From positions 26,384 through 90,383 of the forward strand of contig NZ_JAGPXN010000024.1 in the NCBI RefSeq assembly GCF_018070575.1: DNA of 64,000 nucleotides, given 5' to 3'. Under the pieces are notes generated by a model, which was not told where the DNA came from, ran no database searches, and was given only the letters and a program-made list of their open reading frames with translations. The stretch is from Micromonospora sp. C31 (GTDB taxonomy: Bacteria > Actinomycetota > Actinomycetes > Mycobacteriales > Micromonosporaceae). The position numbers and the translations under genes are program-made. Below, one piece after another: positions 34,472 through 46,241 of this stretch; position 1 is the stretch's first letter; the number at the start of each line of letters is the position of its first letter.

Positions 34472-34773
34472 GTCGCCCCCCGAGCCTCCGCAGACAAGTC
34501 AGGGTAGCCGCCCTCAACGCTCGCGTCCAGCCGATGCCGACCCCGTCAATGGTCGATTAGCGCCAATGCCTGATGGCGGCTTTCAGATCTTGGCAAGGGT
34601 GCCGTGGCAGGCGCTTGACGAAACTCGGCGGGCCTTGTTGTACTGGGTCGGTCTTCACGATCGTGCACCGCGATTTCAGCGGCGGCACGACCGGTAGCGG
34701 CGTCCGAGTGGCCGCCAGCCAATTAACGTCCACCTCATGAATTGTTGGCGATCAGGACTCGCGAGGCCGATTG
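34472..34773 (+). promoter_or_regulatory. Divergent promoter region before the C-A-T NRPS gene
   Basis: This 302-bp gap separates two diverging genes. It holds TTGACG at 34615-34620 and TGTACT at 34639-34644, 18 bp apart, a possible promoter for the plus genes, but the upstream half of the region is otherwise AT-poor. A 43-codon reading (34567-34698, ending FQRRHDR) resembles a fragment of a coding sequence but has no support as a gene. Confidence 0.35.
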
Positions 34774-37700
34774 ATGCAGCGTTCGGACGAAGGAACGGAG
34801 GTGCCGTCGCGGCCGGAGGCGGTCTCCGCCAGCCAGCGGCGCTTCTGGTTCCTGGACCAGATCACGCCCGGCGTCCCCGTCTACAACAGCTATTCGGCGA
34901 TCGACCTGTCGGGCCCGCTCGACCCCGCGCTCGCGGTCCGGGCGTTGCAGGAGGTCGTCCGTCGGCACCGCATCCTGCGTTCCCGATTCCCGGACGAGGA
35001 CGGCCAGCCGGCCATCGACACGTCGACGGGTGACCAACCGGCGGCGATACCGTTCATCGACCTCTCCGCGCTTCCGGACCCGGCACGCGGTACGACCGCC
35101 GACGGCCTGGTCGACCGACTCGCGCATCGCAGATTCGACATTCAGCGTGGCCCGCTGTTCCGGGCGGCGGTCATCCGCACGGAAACCGACCGGCACATCG
35201 TGCTGTTCGGCGTGCACCACATCGTCTCCGACGGCTGGTCGGCGCAGGTGGTGTTCCGCGATTTCCGCGATCTGTACGCTACCCTCGCGGAGAATGGCGA
35301 ATTCCGTCCGACACATTCTCGGCCGCAGTTCTCGGACGTCGTCGCGAGACAGGAGAAATGGCGGAACAGCGCCGGACACGACCGTCAGCTGGATTACTGG
35401 CGCGGTCGACTGGACGGCATCACCGGCGATTCCCGCGTGCCGCCGGACCGCAGGGCGAGGACCGATGCCGGGCACGCCGCCGGACACGCCCGGTACGCCA
35501 TCGCCGACGACCTCGCCGGGCGGCTGCGGGCCCTCGCCCGCGCCGAGCGGGTCACGCTGTTCATGGTGCTGCTGACCGGCTTGAAGATCACCGTGTCGCG
35601 TTACCTGCAACGCGGCGACATCACGGTGGGCACGCCGATCGCGATGCGCGACGATCCGGACGTCCAGGACATGGTCGGGCCGCTGCTGAACACGCTGGCG
35701 CTGCGCACCGATCTGTCCGGCGCGCCGACCGTACGACAGGCCCTGCTCCGGGTACGCGACACCTGCCTCGCCGCGTACGACAACCAGGACGTCCCCTTCG
35801 ACTCCGTGGTCGCCGCGCTGGGCGGCGGGCGGGACCTGGAGAACAGCCCGTTCTTCCAGATCCTGTTCCAGTACGTCGCCGGCGCCGGCGAGCGGCACTC
35901 CTTCGCCGGCCTGCGGGCCGCACTGAGGGAGGTCGAGCTCGGTCTGGCCAAGCTCGACCTGACCCTCGACGTGGTGGAGGACGACGGCGCCCTGGAGCTC
36001 GTCGCCCGGTACCGGGCCAGCAGCTACGACCGGGCCACGATCGACCGTCTGGCAGGGCACTGGCAGAGCGTGCTCGTCGGCATGTGCGAGCGGCCGGACG
36101 CGGACATCGAGGACCTCGACCTGCTCACCCCGGCGGAACGGTCCGTGGTCGCCGCCGCGTCGACCGGGGCGCCCGTCGTCGCGCCGGCAGCGACGTCGGT
36201 GCTGGATCTCTTCGAGCGGATCGCCGACGCCGACCCGTACGCCGAGGCGGTCGTCTGCGGAAGCGTACGGCTCGGCTACGGGCAACTGGACCGGCGGGCG
36301 AACCAACTCGCGCACCGCCTGCGCGAGCTCGGGGTGGCACCCGAGACGCGGGTGGGCATCCTGATGGAGCGTTCGGTCGAGACGATCGTGGCCGTGCTGG
36401 CGGTCTGGAAGGCCGGCGGAGCGTACGTGCCGGTCGACACCGACATGCCGGCCGCCCGGCGGGAGGCGATCCTGGCCGACGCGGGCGTGACCGTCCTGCT
36501 CACCCAGGAGCAGCTCGCCGGCGACCTCGCCGACGACCGGCGGCACGTGCTGACCGTCGACCCGGACCACACGGCGTTCGGCCACCTGCCGACCGATCGG
36601 CCGCCGCGCACCACGGCCGCCGGGCAGCTGAGCTACGTCATCTACACCTCGGGGTCGACCGGACAGCCGAAGGGTGTCATGGCGACCCACGGTGGCCTGC
36701 TGGGCACCTGCATGGCGTGGGAACACGCGTTCGGGCTCCGGGGGCGGATCCGGTCGCACCTGCAGATGGCGAACTTCTGCTTCGACGGCTTCCTCGGGGA
36801 ACTCGTCCGGTCCCTCACGTCCGGGGCGAAGCTGGTGGTCTGCCCCCGCGAGTTCCTGCTCTCGCCCGACCGGCTGCTCGCCCTGATCCGGGACGAACGG
36901 GTGGATGTCGCGGACTTCGTACCGACCGTCCTGCGGGCGTTGTCCGGGCACCTTGAGCGCAGCGGCCAGGGCCTCGGCGGGCTCCGGCTCGTCATCGTGG
37001 GGTCCGACACCGTACCCGCGGACGAGCTGGCCCGCCTCCGGCGGCTCGGCGGGCCGGACACTCAGGTGGTCAACTGCTACGGGCTCACCGAGGCAACCGT
37101 GGACAGCACCTACTTCGTCTGCCCGCCCGACTGGCCGGAAGACACGTCCGTGCTCATCGGCGAACCGCTGCCCGGAATGACGGTCCATCTCCTGGACCCG
37201 GCGCTGCGGCCGGTGCCGCCGGGAATGCCCGGCACGATCTTCGTCGGCGGCCCCACGGTGGCTCGCGGATACCTGGGCGATCCCGGCCGGACGGCGTCGG
37301 TCTTCCTGCCCGACCCGTTCAGCCCGCTGCCCGGCGCCCGGATGTACCGGACCGGCGACCGGGCGCGTTTCCGCCGGACGCCGCAGGGGTTGCGGATCGA
37401 GTATCTCGGCCGGGCCGACCAGCAGGTCAAGATCCGCGCGTACCGGGTCGAGCTGGGCGAGATCGAGGCGGCCCTGCGGCGCCTGCCGGGCGTCCGGGAC
37501 GCGGTGGCGGTCGTAAACGACAGCGATCCCACCGACCGGCGGGTGCATGCCTTCGTCGCCGCCGCCGAGACCGCCGAGACGCGGGACTGGCATGCCGCGC
37601 TGCGCGCGACACTTCCCCACTACATGCTTCCCGATCGTCTGGTGCTGCTGCCCGCGCTACCGACCACGGCGACCGGTAAGACGGACCGCCGCGCCCTGGC

Positions 37701-38061
37701 GGGTCGCCCCGGCCGGGAGATCCCCCTGCCGGGCACCGGGACGCCGCCGCGTACCGAGACCGAGCGGCGGCTGGCTCGGCTGTGGACGCGGGTGCTCCGC
37801 GGGCGGCGGACCGGTGTGCACGACGACTTCTTCGTCGCCGGCGGCGACTCCCTGCTGGCCATGCAGCTCGTGGCGCGCGTGCGGGCCGAGTGGGGCATCG
37901 AGTACGGCCTCCGGCAGTTCTTCCGCCAACCGACGATCGCGCAGGTCGCCGCGAGGATCGACGCCGAGGACGAGCGCCCCGACCGGGACCTCGCCCGGCT
38001 GGACGAGATCGTTCCGGTGGCCCGTGAAGTCGTCCGTCACCCCGCTGACGGAACGCCGTGA
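34774..38061 (+). CDS. NRPS, C-A-T module
   Basis: A 1095-aa single-module synthetase. The condensation domain (about 10-440) has the HHIVSDGWSA catalytic box with His148 and His149. The A domain (about 460-970) has YVIYTSGSTGQPKGVMATHG (A3), FCFDGFLGELV (A4), NCYGLTEATVD (A5), YRTGDRARF (A7), GRADQQVKIRAYRVELGEIE (A8) and TATGKTDRRAL (A10). The carrier domain ends at about 1060 with phosphopantetheine Ser1026 (VAGGDSLLAM). Hand-read specificity is about D-G-G-D-I-G-C-V-D-K, with no clear match. ATG 34774 follows an in-frame TTG at 34771, which is a possible alternative. It is the first of four plus-strand cluster genes. Confidence 0.95.
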   Translation: MQRSDEGTEVPSRPEAVSASQRRFWFLDQITPGVPVYNSYSAIDLSGPLDPALAVRALQEVVRRHRILRSRFPDEDGQPAIDTSTGDQPAAIPFIDLSALPDPARGTTADGLVDRLAHRRFDIQRGPLFRAAVIRTETDRHIVLFGVHHIVSDGWSAQVVFRDFRDLYATLAENGEFRPTHSRPQFSDVVARQEKWRNSAGHDRQLDYWRGRLDGITGDSRVPPDRRARTDAGHAAGHARYAIADDLAGRLRALARAERVTLFMVLLTGLKITVSRYLQRGDITVGTPIAMRDDPDVQDMVGPLLNTLALRTDLSGAPTVRQALLRVRDTCLAAYDNQDVPFDSVVAALGGGRDLENSPFFQILFQYVAGAGERHSFAGLRAALREVELGLAKLDLTLDVVEDDGALELVARYRASSYDRATIDRLAGHWQSVLVGMCERPDADIEDLDLLTPAERSVVAAASTGAPVVAPAATSVLDLFERIADADPYAEAVVCGSVRLGYGQLDRRANQLAHRLRELGVAPETRVGILMERSVETIVAVLAVWKAGGAYVPVDTDMPAARREAILADAGVTVLLTQEQLAGDLADDRRHVLTVDPDHTAFGHLPTDRPPRTTAAGQLSYVIYTSGSTGQPKGVMATHGGLLGTCMAWEHAFGLRGRIRSHLQMANFCFDGFLGELVRSLTSGAKLVVCPREFLLSPDRLLALIRDERVDVADFVPTVLRALSGHLERSGQGLGGLRLVIVGSDTVPADELARLRRLGGPDTQVVNCYGLTEATVDSTYFVCPPDWPEDTSVLIGEPLPGMTVHLLDPALRPVPPGMPGTIFVGGPTVARGYLGDPGRTASVFLPDPFSPLPGARMYRTGDRARFRRTPQGLRIEYLGRADQQVKIRAYRVELGEIEAALRRLPGVRDAVAVVNDSDPTDRRVHAFVAAAETAETRDWHAALRATLPHYMLPDRLVLLPALPTTATGKTDRRALAGRPGREIPLPGTGTPPRTETERRLARLWTRVLRGRRTGVHDDFFVAGGDSLLAMQLVARVRAEWGIEYGLRQFFRQPTIAQVAARIDAEDERPDRDLARLDEIVPVAREVVRHPADGTP

Positions 38062-38094
38062 TCCCGCTCGCCGACCGGCGCTGAAGGAGAGGCC

Positions 38095-39036
38095 GTGGAC
38101 CTTCCGTACGTCATCCGCAGTGACCGCCCCGCGGAGAGGCTCACCGACCGGATCGCGGCCGACCGCCCCGAGATCCGGCACAGGTTACGCACCAACGGCG
38201 CGGTCCTGCTCCGCGCCTTCGACGTCGGCGGAGTCGACGGTCTCGAGGCGGCGGTGCGGGCGCTGTCCGGTGATCCGCTGCCCTACACGGAGCGTTCCTC
38301 ACCCCGGTCGACGATCAAGGGGAGGATCTACACCTCCACCGACTACCCACCCACAGAGGAGATCTTCTTCCACAACGAGAACTCCTACCAGAGTTCCTGG
38401 CCGATGACGCTGTACTTCCACTGCGTACAGCCGCCCCTGGAGCGGGGCGCCACCCCGCTGGCCGACACCCGCGGCGTGCTGCGGGAGCTCGACCCGACGG
38501 TGCTGGAGGAGTTCGCCAGGCGCCGGTGGATGGTCCGGCGCAACTTCACTCCCGACGTGGGCCTCCCCTGGCAGGAGGTGTTCAACACCACCGACCGTGA
38601 CCAGGTCGACCGCTACTGCGCCGAGCACGGCATCGAGGCGCAGTGGCGCGGCCCGCAATGGCTGCGCACGACCTCGGTCCGCGATGCCGTGCACCGGCAC
38701 CCGCAGACCGGGGAGCGGGTGTGGTTCAACCACGCCGCCATCTTCCACGTCACCACCCTCGGGCCCGACGTCCGCTCCGGGCTGCTTGAGATGTTCGGGG
38801 AGGACGGACTGCCCAGCAACAGCTACTTCGGCGACGGAGGCGCGATCCCCGACGACGTCATCGGCCACGTCCGCGACAGCTACCGCGCGGCCGGCACCCG
38901 ATTCGACTACGAGCGCGACGACGTGCTCGTGATCGACAACATGCTGACCTCCCACGCGCGTGAGCCGTTCCGGGGCCCGCGCCGGATCGCCGTCGCCATG
39001 GCCGAACCGGTGCCGACGGTCGGAGCGGCGTCATGA
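38095..39036 (+). CDS. TauD/SyrP-type Fe(II)/2-oxoglutarate dioxygenase
   Basis: A 313-aa non-heme iron oxygenase. The metal site reads FFHNENSY (His-x-Glu) and, near the C-terminus, NMLTSHAREPFRG-R with the distal His. The arrangement is that of clavaminate synthase/TauD-like hydroxylases (AsnO, SyrP), which beta-hydroxylate amino acids free or on carrier domains. GTG 38095 follows GAAGGAGAG and is 33 bp after the C-A-T gene; its end overlaps the next gene (ATGA). It probably hydroxylates the Asp or Asn unit of the peptide, in line with the specificity codes of the A-T and C-A(nMT)-T-C proteins (inference). Confidence 0.88.
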   Translation: MDLPYVIRSDRPAERLTDRIAADRPEIRHRLRTNGAVLLRAFDVGGVDGLEAAVRALSGDPLPYTERSSPRSTIKGRIYTSTDYPPTEEIFFHNENSYQSSWPMTLYFHCVQPPLERGATPLADTRGVLRELDPTVLEEFARRRWMVRRNFTPDVGLPWQEVFNTTDRDQVDRYCAEHGIEAQWRGPQWLRTTSVRDAVHRHPQTGERVWFNHAAIFHVTTLGPDVRSGLLEMFGEDGLPSNSYFGDGGAIPDDVIGHVRDSYRAAGTRFDYERDDVLVIDNMLTSHAREPFRGPRRIAVAMAEPVPTVGAAS

Positions 39037-40957
39037 GCGGGGCCGGTCCGGTCGAATCGAGCGAGGCCTCCTCGGCGCAGCGTCGCATCCACTTCCTCGA
39101 CCAACTGGTGCCGGACGGCGCGGTGCAGAACATCACCCGGGCCCTCGATCTGCACGGTGAGCTGGACGTCGCGGCGCTCGATCGGGCACTGCGGCGGACC
39201 GTGCGCCGGCACGAGAGCCTGCGGACCTGTTTCGCCGTCGTCGACGGCAGCCTGCGTCAGCTGATTACCGGGCGGGAGCCGCGGCTGCGCGTCGTCGACG
39301 TCCGTGACGTCCTGTCGGGGGACGCCGCGCCGTCGCCGGCGGGACTGGTGCAGGCGCTGACCGACCAGGAGGCGGTACGCGTGTTCGACCTCGCGCGCGC
39401 CCCGCTGCTGCGCCTCACCCTGCTGCACACCGGTCCGCGCCGGTACGTACTGCTGACGTCGTTCCACCACATCATCGCCGACGCCTGGTCGGTCGACATC
39501 TTCTTCACCGAGCTGGCGGCGCTCTACCGTGCCGATCGGACCGGAGAGCCGGCGCTCCTGCCCGAACCACGGCTGCAGTACGCCGACTACGCCACCTGGC
39601 AGAACCGGCTGATGCGGGCCGGCCGTTGGGAACGCGGCAGTGCCTACTGGCGGGAGCAGTTGCGGGACGCGACGGAGCTGGCCCTGCCCACGGATCGTCC
39701 CCGACCGGCCCGGCCCGCTTACCGCGGTGACAGCTACCGCTTCTCCCTCGACACCGCCGTCACCGCGCGTCTGGGGGAACTCGCCCGCGCGGAGGGTGCC
39801 ACCGTCTTCATGGCGCTGCTCGCCGGATTCGCGATCCTCCTGCACCGCTGCACGGGCCAGCAGGACATCGTCGTGGGCGGAACGGCCTCGGGACGCGACC
39901 GGCCGGAGGTCGATTCACTGATCGGCGCCTTCGTCAACATGCTCGCCCTCCGGATCCGGGTGGACGGCGAGCGGAGCGCCCGCGAGGTGCTCCGGCTCAC
40001 CTCGGAGACCTGCCAGGACGCGTACGAGCACCAGGACGTCCCGTTCGAGCAGGTGGTGGCGGCGCGGGGCGAGGCACGCCGGTCGGACCGCCACCCGATC
40101 TTCCAGGTCGTGTTCCAGATGATCACAGAGGCGGACCCTGAGTTGGCCCTGCCGGGTGCCACCGGCACGTTGCGCGAGGTCGACCGGGAGAACTCCACCT
40201 ACGACCTGGTCTGCACGGTCACCCGGACGCGGGAGCGGCTCGCCGGGCGGATCGACTACGACACCGATCTCTTCGCACGCTCGTCCGTCGTGGCGCTCGC
40301 CGACTGCTGGCTGGCCATCCTCGCCGACCTCGGCCGGGACCCGGACCGGAAGGTCCGCGAGCTGGCGCCCGGCGGTGACCGTACGGCCGGCGCACCACCG
40401 GCTCCGGTGACCCGGGCCGCGCTGGGCCAGGTGCTCGACGTCGCCGCGCTTGCCGGACCCGACGCGGGTGACGACCTGCACGGCGAGGTCGTCGACGTGC
40501 ACGGGCTGCCGACGCCGGTGGGTATGCCCGGCGAGCTGTGGGTCGTCGGCGGAGGGTGGCGGACCCGCACCGGGCGGCTGGTCCGGCGGCGCCCGGACGG
40601 GACCCTGGCGCCCGCGTACCTGCCCGACCACCCCGCCGAGGGGGTCGAGACGCGGGTCGCGGGCACCGGCCCCACGGACGCGACCGAGGCCGCGATCGCC
40701 GCGATCTGGAGCGAGGTACTCGCCCGCCCCGACATCGGCCGGCACGACAACTTCTTCGTGCTGGGCGGGCACTCCCTGCTGGCGACCGTCGTCGTGACCC
40801 TCATCCAGGAGCGTCTCGGGGCACCGCTCAGCCTGGCCGACTTCTTCCTGTACCCGACGGTCGCCGGGCTCGCGGCCGAACTGACCGCGCGGCCTGCCGT
40901 CGCGGGGACCGACGGCGAGCTGGCCGACATGTTGGCCGACCTGGAGCGCGAGTCCTG

Positions 40958-40958
<1 letters not shown>
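39033..40958 (+). CDS. NRPS, C-T protein with a collapsed adenylation domain
   Basis: A 641-aa protein. The condensation domain (about 10-440) carries SFHHIIADAWSVDIF (His145-His146, Asp149, with Ala in place of Gly). The carrier domain has NFFVLGGHSLLATVV with Ser581. Between them (about 480-535) lie only fragments of an A domain: EVVDVHGLPTPVGMPGELWV, then GRLVRRRPDGTLAPAYL, the residue of the A6-A8 surroundings, with the ATP-binding half missing. So its carrier must be loaded by another A domain, most simply the stand-alone A at 32966-34471. It overlaps both neighbours. Confidence 0.88.
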
Positions 40959-42795
<1,837 letters not shown>

Positions 42796-42799
<4 letters not shown>

Positions 42800-44463
42800 C
42801 GGAGCGTCGGTGACACGGCGCCGGAGCCGTACCGTGAGGGCCGCGAGTCCACGGCCGCGTACCAGTCGACCAGGGCCCGCTCCGCGACCCGGCGACGCTC
42901 CTGGGTGCCGGTGTCCTCACCGTCGTTGAGGACCATGAGGTCACGGCCCAGCCGGTGCAGCTGGACGACCTGCTCAGGGCTGAACCCGCGGCCGAGCAGG
43001 TAGGGCAACGCCCAGAAGTCGAAGTTCCACATCGGCATCCACAACGACTCGGTCACCTCCGCGAAGACGCGATCCACGGCGTCGCACGCTCCTGCCGAGT
43101 CCATCGTCGCGTGCCGCCAGCGGAAGTCTCTGCCGGTCAGCGCGTACTTCGCCGCCTGCCGGTGGATCGGGGCCCGGTGGTTGTACCACCACGGCTCGAT
43201 CCGGAAGAACGTCGGCGCCACGTCGCTGAGGAAATCGATCGTGTTCTGCACCGTCTGCTCCGTCTCGCCGGGAAAGCCGGCGATGAACGAGGCGAACGAC
43301 ATGATGCCGCGCTCGTTGAGCCGCTCGATGCCGTTGCGGTACCGGTCGACGCTGGCCGACTTGCTCATCGCCTTCAGGACCGTGTCGTCGCCCGACTCGA
43401 TGCCGAGGAAGACGCCGGCGCACCCGCTGCGCGCCATCAGGTCGAACATGTCGCTGCCCCGTACGTTGCCGCACCGGAAGTACGAGTACCAGCGGAACCC
43501 GTACCCCTTGCGGATCATGAGCTGGCAGATGTCGACGAAGCGCGGAAGCGGCACGTTGAAGGTGTCGTCGACGAAGACGACGTCCGTCGCGCCCAGTTCG
43601 GCCATGGCGTCGAGTTCCCGTTCGATCGTGGACAGCGAGGCCAGCGACAGCGCGCCCGCCCGGATCGGGTAGTCGCAGAAGCCGCACTTGAACGCGCAGC
43701 TACGCGCCGTCCGGGTCTGGAGCACGGGTCCCAGGTCGCCACCGTCGAACTGACCCCACTCGATGGCGCACTCGTCGAGCGAGTTGTTCTCCGGCACCCG
43801 GCGGGTGCTCACCACCGTCTCCCCGTCACGCACCCACAGCAGGTTCGGCACGTCCTCGAGCGGCCGTCCGTCGCGGACGGCGGCGGCCAGCCGACGCAGC
43901 GTGTCCTCGCCCTGCCCGTCGTGCACGTACACGTCGGCGCCCATCTCGGCCAGCACCCAGGGCAGCGTGGCCGCGTCGGCGTCCACGATCAGGTTGGCGA
44001 CCAGCGGCCCGCCGACCACCACCGTCGTCTCCGGGTTGCGCTCCCGGACGAACTCGACCAGCTCGATCACCGGTCCCGGCGAGACGTAGAACGTGGTGGT
44101 GATGACGGTGAGCACGGGGTCTCGCTCGGTCAGCAGGGCCGCCAGCCGGTCCTGCTCCGGGCGGAACGCCGAGACGAAGTCCGCCTCGTACCCGTGCCGG
44201 CGCAGGTGGCTGGTCAGGTACACGGCGGCGAGGTTCGGGACCTCGCCGATGTGGTACCCGACGTGGCCGGCGCCCGCGCCGGAGCGGCGACGGTCCAGTT
44301 CCGACAGCAGGTCCATGTACGGCAGCCGCTGGCCGTCGAAGCGCACGTGGTCGTGGCGGGCGGTCCGATACTCGATGGCCTGGCCGCCCTTGCGGCCCAC
44401 CAGGTCCAGGTGACGCGAGAAGGGCGTGTCGTTGTAGCCGATGATCAGACAGTCGAGCCGCAT
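42796..44463 (-). CDS. Cobalamin-type radical SAM enzyme, PhpK-like
   Basis: A 555-aa B12-binding-type radical SAM protein. The N-terminal part (about 1-220) is the B12-type domain (DCLIIGYNDTPFSRHL, VVVGGPLVANLIVD). The radical SAM core has C256AFKC260GFC263, then FVDDTFNVPLPRFV, LGIESGDDTVLKAMSKSASV and IAGFPGETEQTV. The opening segment is reminiscent of the PhpK-like P-methyltransferase group, but I cannot say it forms a C-P bond; C-methylation of an unactivated carbon is the general expectation. ATG 44463 follows AAGGGA. It is the last gene of the leftward NRPS operon, and its stop shares the CTAG with the opposite A-T gene. Confidence 0.85.
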
Positions 44464-44501
44464 CGTGTGTCCCTTCGTAGGTCCTCCGACGCGAGGCCGC
44501 G

Positions 44502-46241
44502 CTACAGCCGCGCGCAGAGCATGAACATCTGACTCGGTGCCGCGGGGTCCCTGCCGGTGCGCTCCGCGTCCAGGTCGACCAGCCGGGAGAGGTGCACCGC
44601 GCCCGTGCCGGAGACACTGGAGCCGGCGATCAGCCAGTCCGGGAACGTGCAGAAGCTCTTGGTCGTGACGTCGCGGAACCCTGACCGGGCGCACTCCCCC
44701 GCCAGGGTCCCCGGCGGCGTGAGCCGCCCGCGCAGTTCGGCCACCTCCCGGGGCGAGTAGAAGGACAGGAACGTCTGGAACCGGCAGTCGGGGTTCCACG
44801 CGCTCACCACCAGCCGGCCCCCGGGGCGCAGGGTCCGCCGGGCCTCGGCGAAGAACCGCCCGCGCTGCGCGGCCGAGAGGTGATTGATGGTGCCCATCAT
44901 GCAGCTGACCAGGTCGAAGGACCCGGTCCGGAACGGCAGGAAGGTCCCGTCGGCGACCGCGAACCGCCGCTGCCACCGCCCGTCGACACAGGTCCGTACG
45001 CCGGCGTCGCTCAGGTCGACGCCGAACGACCGGACGCCGTACCGGCTGAGCACCTGGGGGTAGCGCATGGTGCCGCTGCCCACGTCGAGCGACGTGCGGT
45101 AACGGTCGACGGGACCGAGGGCGTGCAGCAGCTCGACCGACTCGAGCTGCTTCTTCGCGGTGTCCGTCACCCCGGTGTTCTCGAACTGGAGGTAGAACGT
45201 GGCGTCGTAGGCGTCCAGCCGGGTCGCGTCGGTGTCGAGCAACCCACGGTCGGCGAGTTCCCCGACCAGCGCCGCCGGTCCCGGCGTGCGCCGAGCCGAC
45301 CCGGGTGCCTCGGCCGGGGCGGGCACCGCACGGCAGGCGGCGTGCCGCGCCTGCGCGTCGAGGTAGCTGACGTCCCAGGCCAGCAGGACCTCGAAGCAGT
45401 CGGCGGCCTCGCCGGGGCGGCCCTGCTCCTGCAGGCGCCGGGCCTGGTGGTAGAGCTGTCGGAGCTCCTCCTCGCCGGGACCGCCGAGCGACGCCTGCTG
45501 GAACGCGATCGCCGCCGCGGCCGGGGCGCCGACCTGCTGGAAGCACTCCGCGGCGGCGTACCAGGCGGAGGCCCTGAGCCGCGCGGACGCGGTGGCCGCC
45601 TGGAAGTAGGCGACCGCCTCGCCCGGCTCGCCCCGGTCGCGCAGTGCGCGGCCCACCTCGTACGCGGCGGACGAGTGGCCGTGCAGGGCCGCCCCGGCCG
45701 CCCGGGCCACCGCCACGACCGCCGCGTCGCCCTCCCCGGCGCCGGCCGCGCCGACGCGTTGCAGATGGCGTATCCGGTGCACGGCGAAGGACGGGCCGGC
45801 GGTGGCGGCGTAGAGCCGGGCGGCGCGATCGAGGGTGCCCGCGTCGACCGTGCCGAGCAGCCGACGCTCCGCGTCCAGGAGAGTCGCGGCCTGGGAGGCC
45901 GTCAGCGACGGCCGCAGCGCGTGCACGGTACCGGCCGTGGTGCCGGCGAAGACCTTCGTGCCGTCGGCGCCCGCGGTGACGGCGGTGATCGGGCCGTCGA
46001 GGGTGGCGGCACAGAGCGGCGTGCCGTCCAGCAGCAGGGTGAGCCGCGCGCCGTCGGCGACCAGCTCGCACCACGCCGGATCCCCGGCGGGCGGGGCACC
46101 GGACGACCCGGCGGCGGCCGGCGAGCCGTCGGTGCCGAGGAGAGCGCGTCCGCCGTGGTAGGACACCTCCAGCACGTCGTCGCGCCGCCACGCGAGCGTG
46201 CGCACCGGCATGGCCATCGGGGCCGTCCAGAGCGGCTTCAC
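44502..46241 (-). CDS. Large fusion: beta-propeller-like/TPR front plus SAM methyltransferase
   Basis: A 579-aa protein from GTG 46241 (overlaps the A-T stop). Residues 1-115 look beta-rich with a WD/YVTN-like repeat (PITAVTAGADGTKVFAGTTA). Residues about 130-320 are helical TPR-like hairpins (AAYEVGRALRDRGEPGEAVA, ASAWYAAAECFQQVGAPAAA, LRQLYHQARRLQEQGRPGEA). The methyltransferase is at about 370-560: SLDVGSGTMRYPQVLSRYG (motif I, DVGSGT), FGVDLSD, FDLVSCMMGTINHL, RTLRPGGRLVVSAWNPD. The long front part is unusual for a tailoring methyltransferase and may dock it to the assembly line (inference). Confidence 0.75.
   Translation of the reverse strand: MKPLWTAPMAMPVRTLAWRRDDVLEVSYHGGRALLGTDGSPAAAGSSGAPPAGDPAWCELVADGARLTLLLDGTPLCAATLDGPITAVTAGADGTKVFAGTTAGTVHALRPSLTASQAATLLDAERRLLGTVDAGTLDRAARLYAATAGPSFAVHRIRHLQRVGAAGAGEGDAAVVAVARAAGAALHGHSSAAYEVGRALRDRGEPGEAVAYFQAATASARLRASAWYAAAECFQQVGAPAAAAIAFQQASLGGPGEEELRQLYHQARRLQEQGRPGEAADCFEVLLAWDVSYLDAQARHAACRAVPAPAEAPGSARRTPGPAALVGELADRGLLDTDATRLDAYDATFYLQFENTGVTDTAKKQLESVELLHALGPVDRYRTSLDVGSGTMRYPQVLSRYGVRSFGVDLSDAGVRTCVDGRWQRRFAVADGTFLPFRTGSFDLVSCMMGTINHLSAAQRGRFFAEARRTLRPGGRLVVSAWNPDCRFQTFLSFYSPREVAELRGRLTPPGTLAGECARSGFRDVTTKSFCTFPDWLIAGSSVSGTGAVHLSRLVDLDAERTGRDPAAPSQMFMLCARL

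Noticed and set aside
34567..34698. 43-codon reading before the C-A-T gene
   Set aside because: No ribosome site, no domain; treated as promoter-region sequence. Could be a fragment of an old gene, but not supportable.
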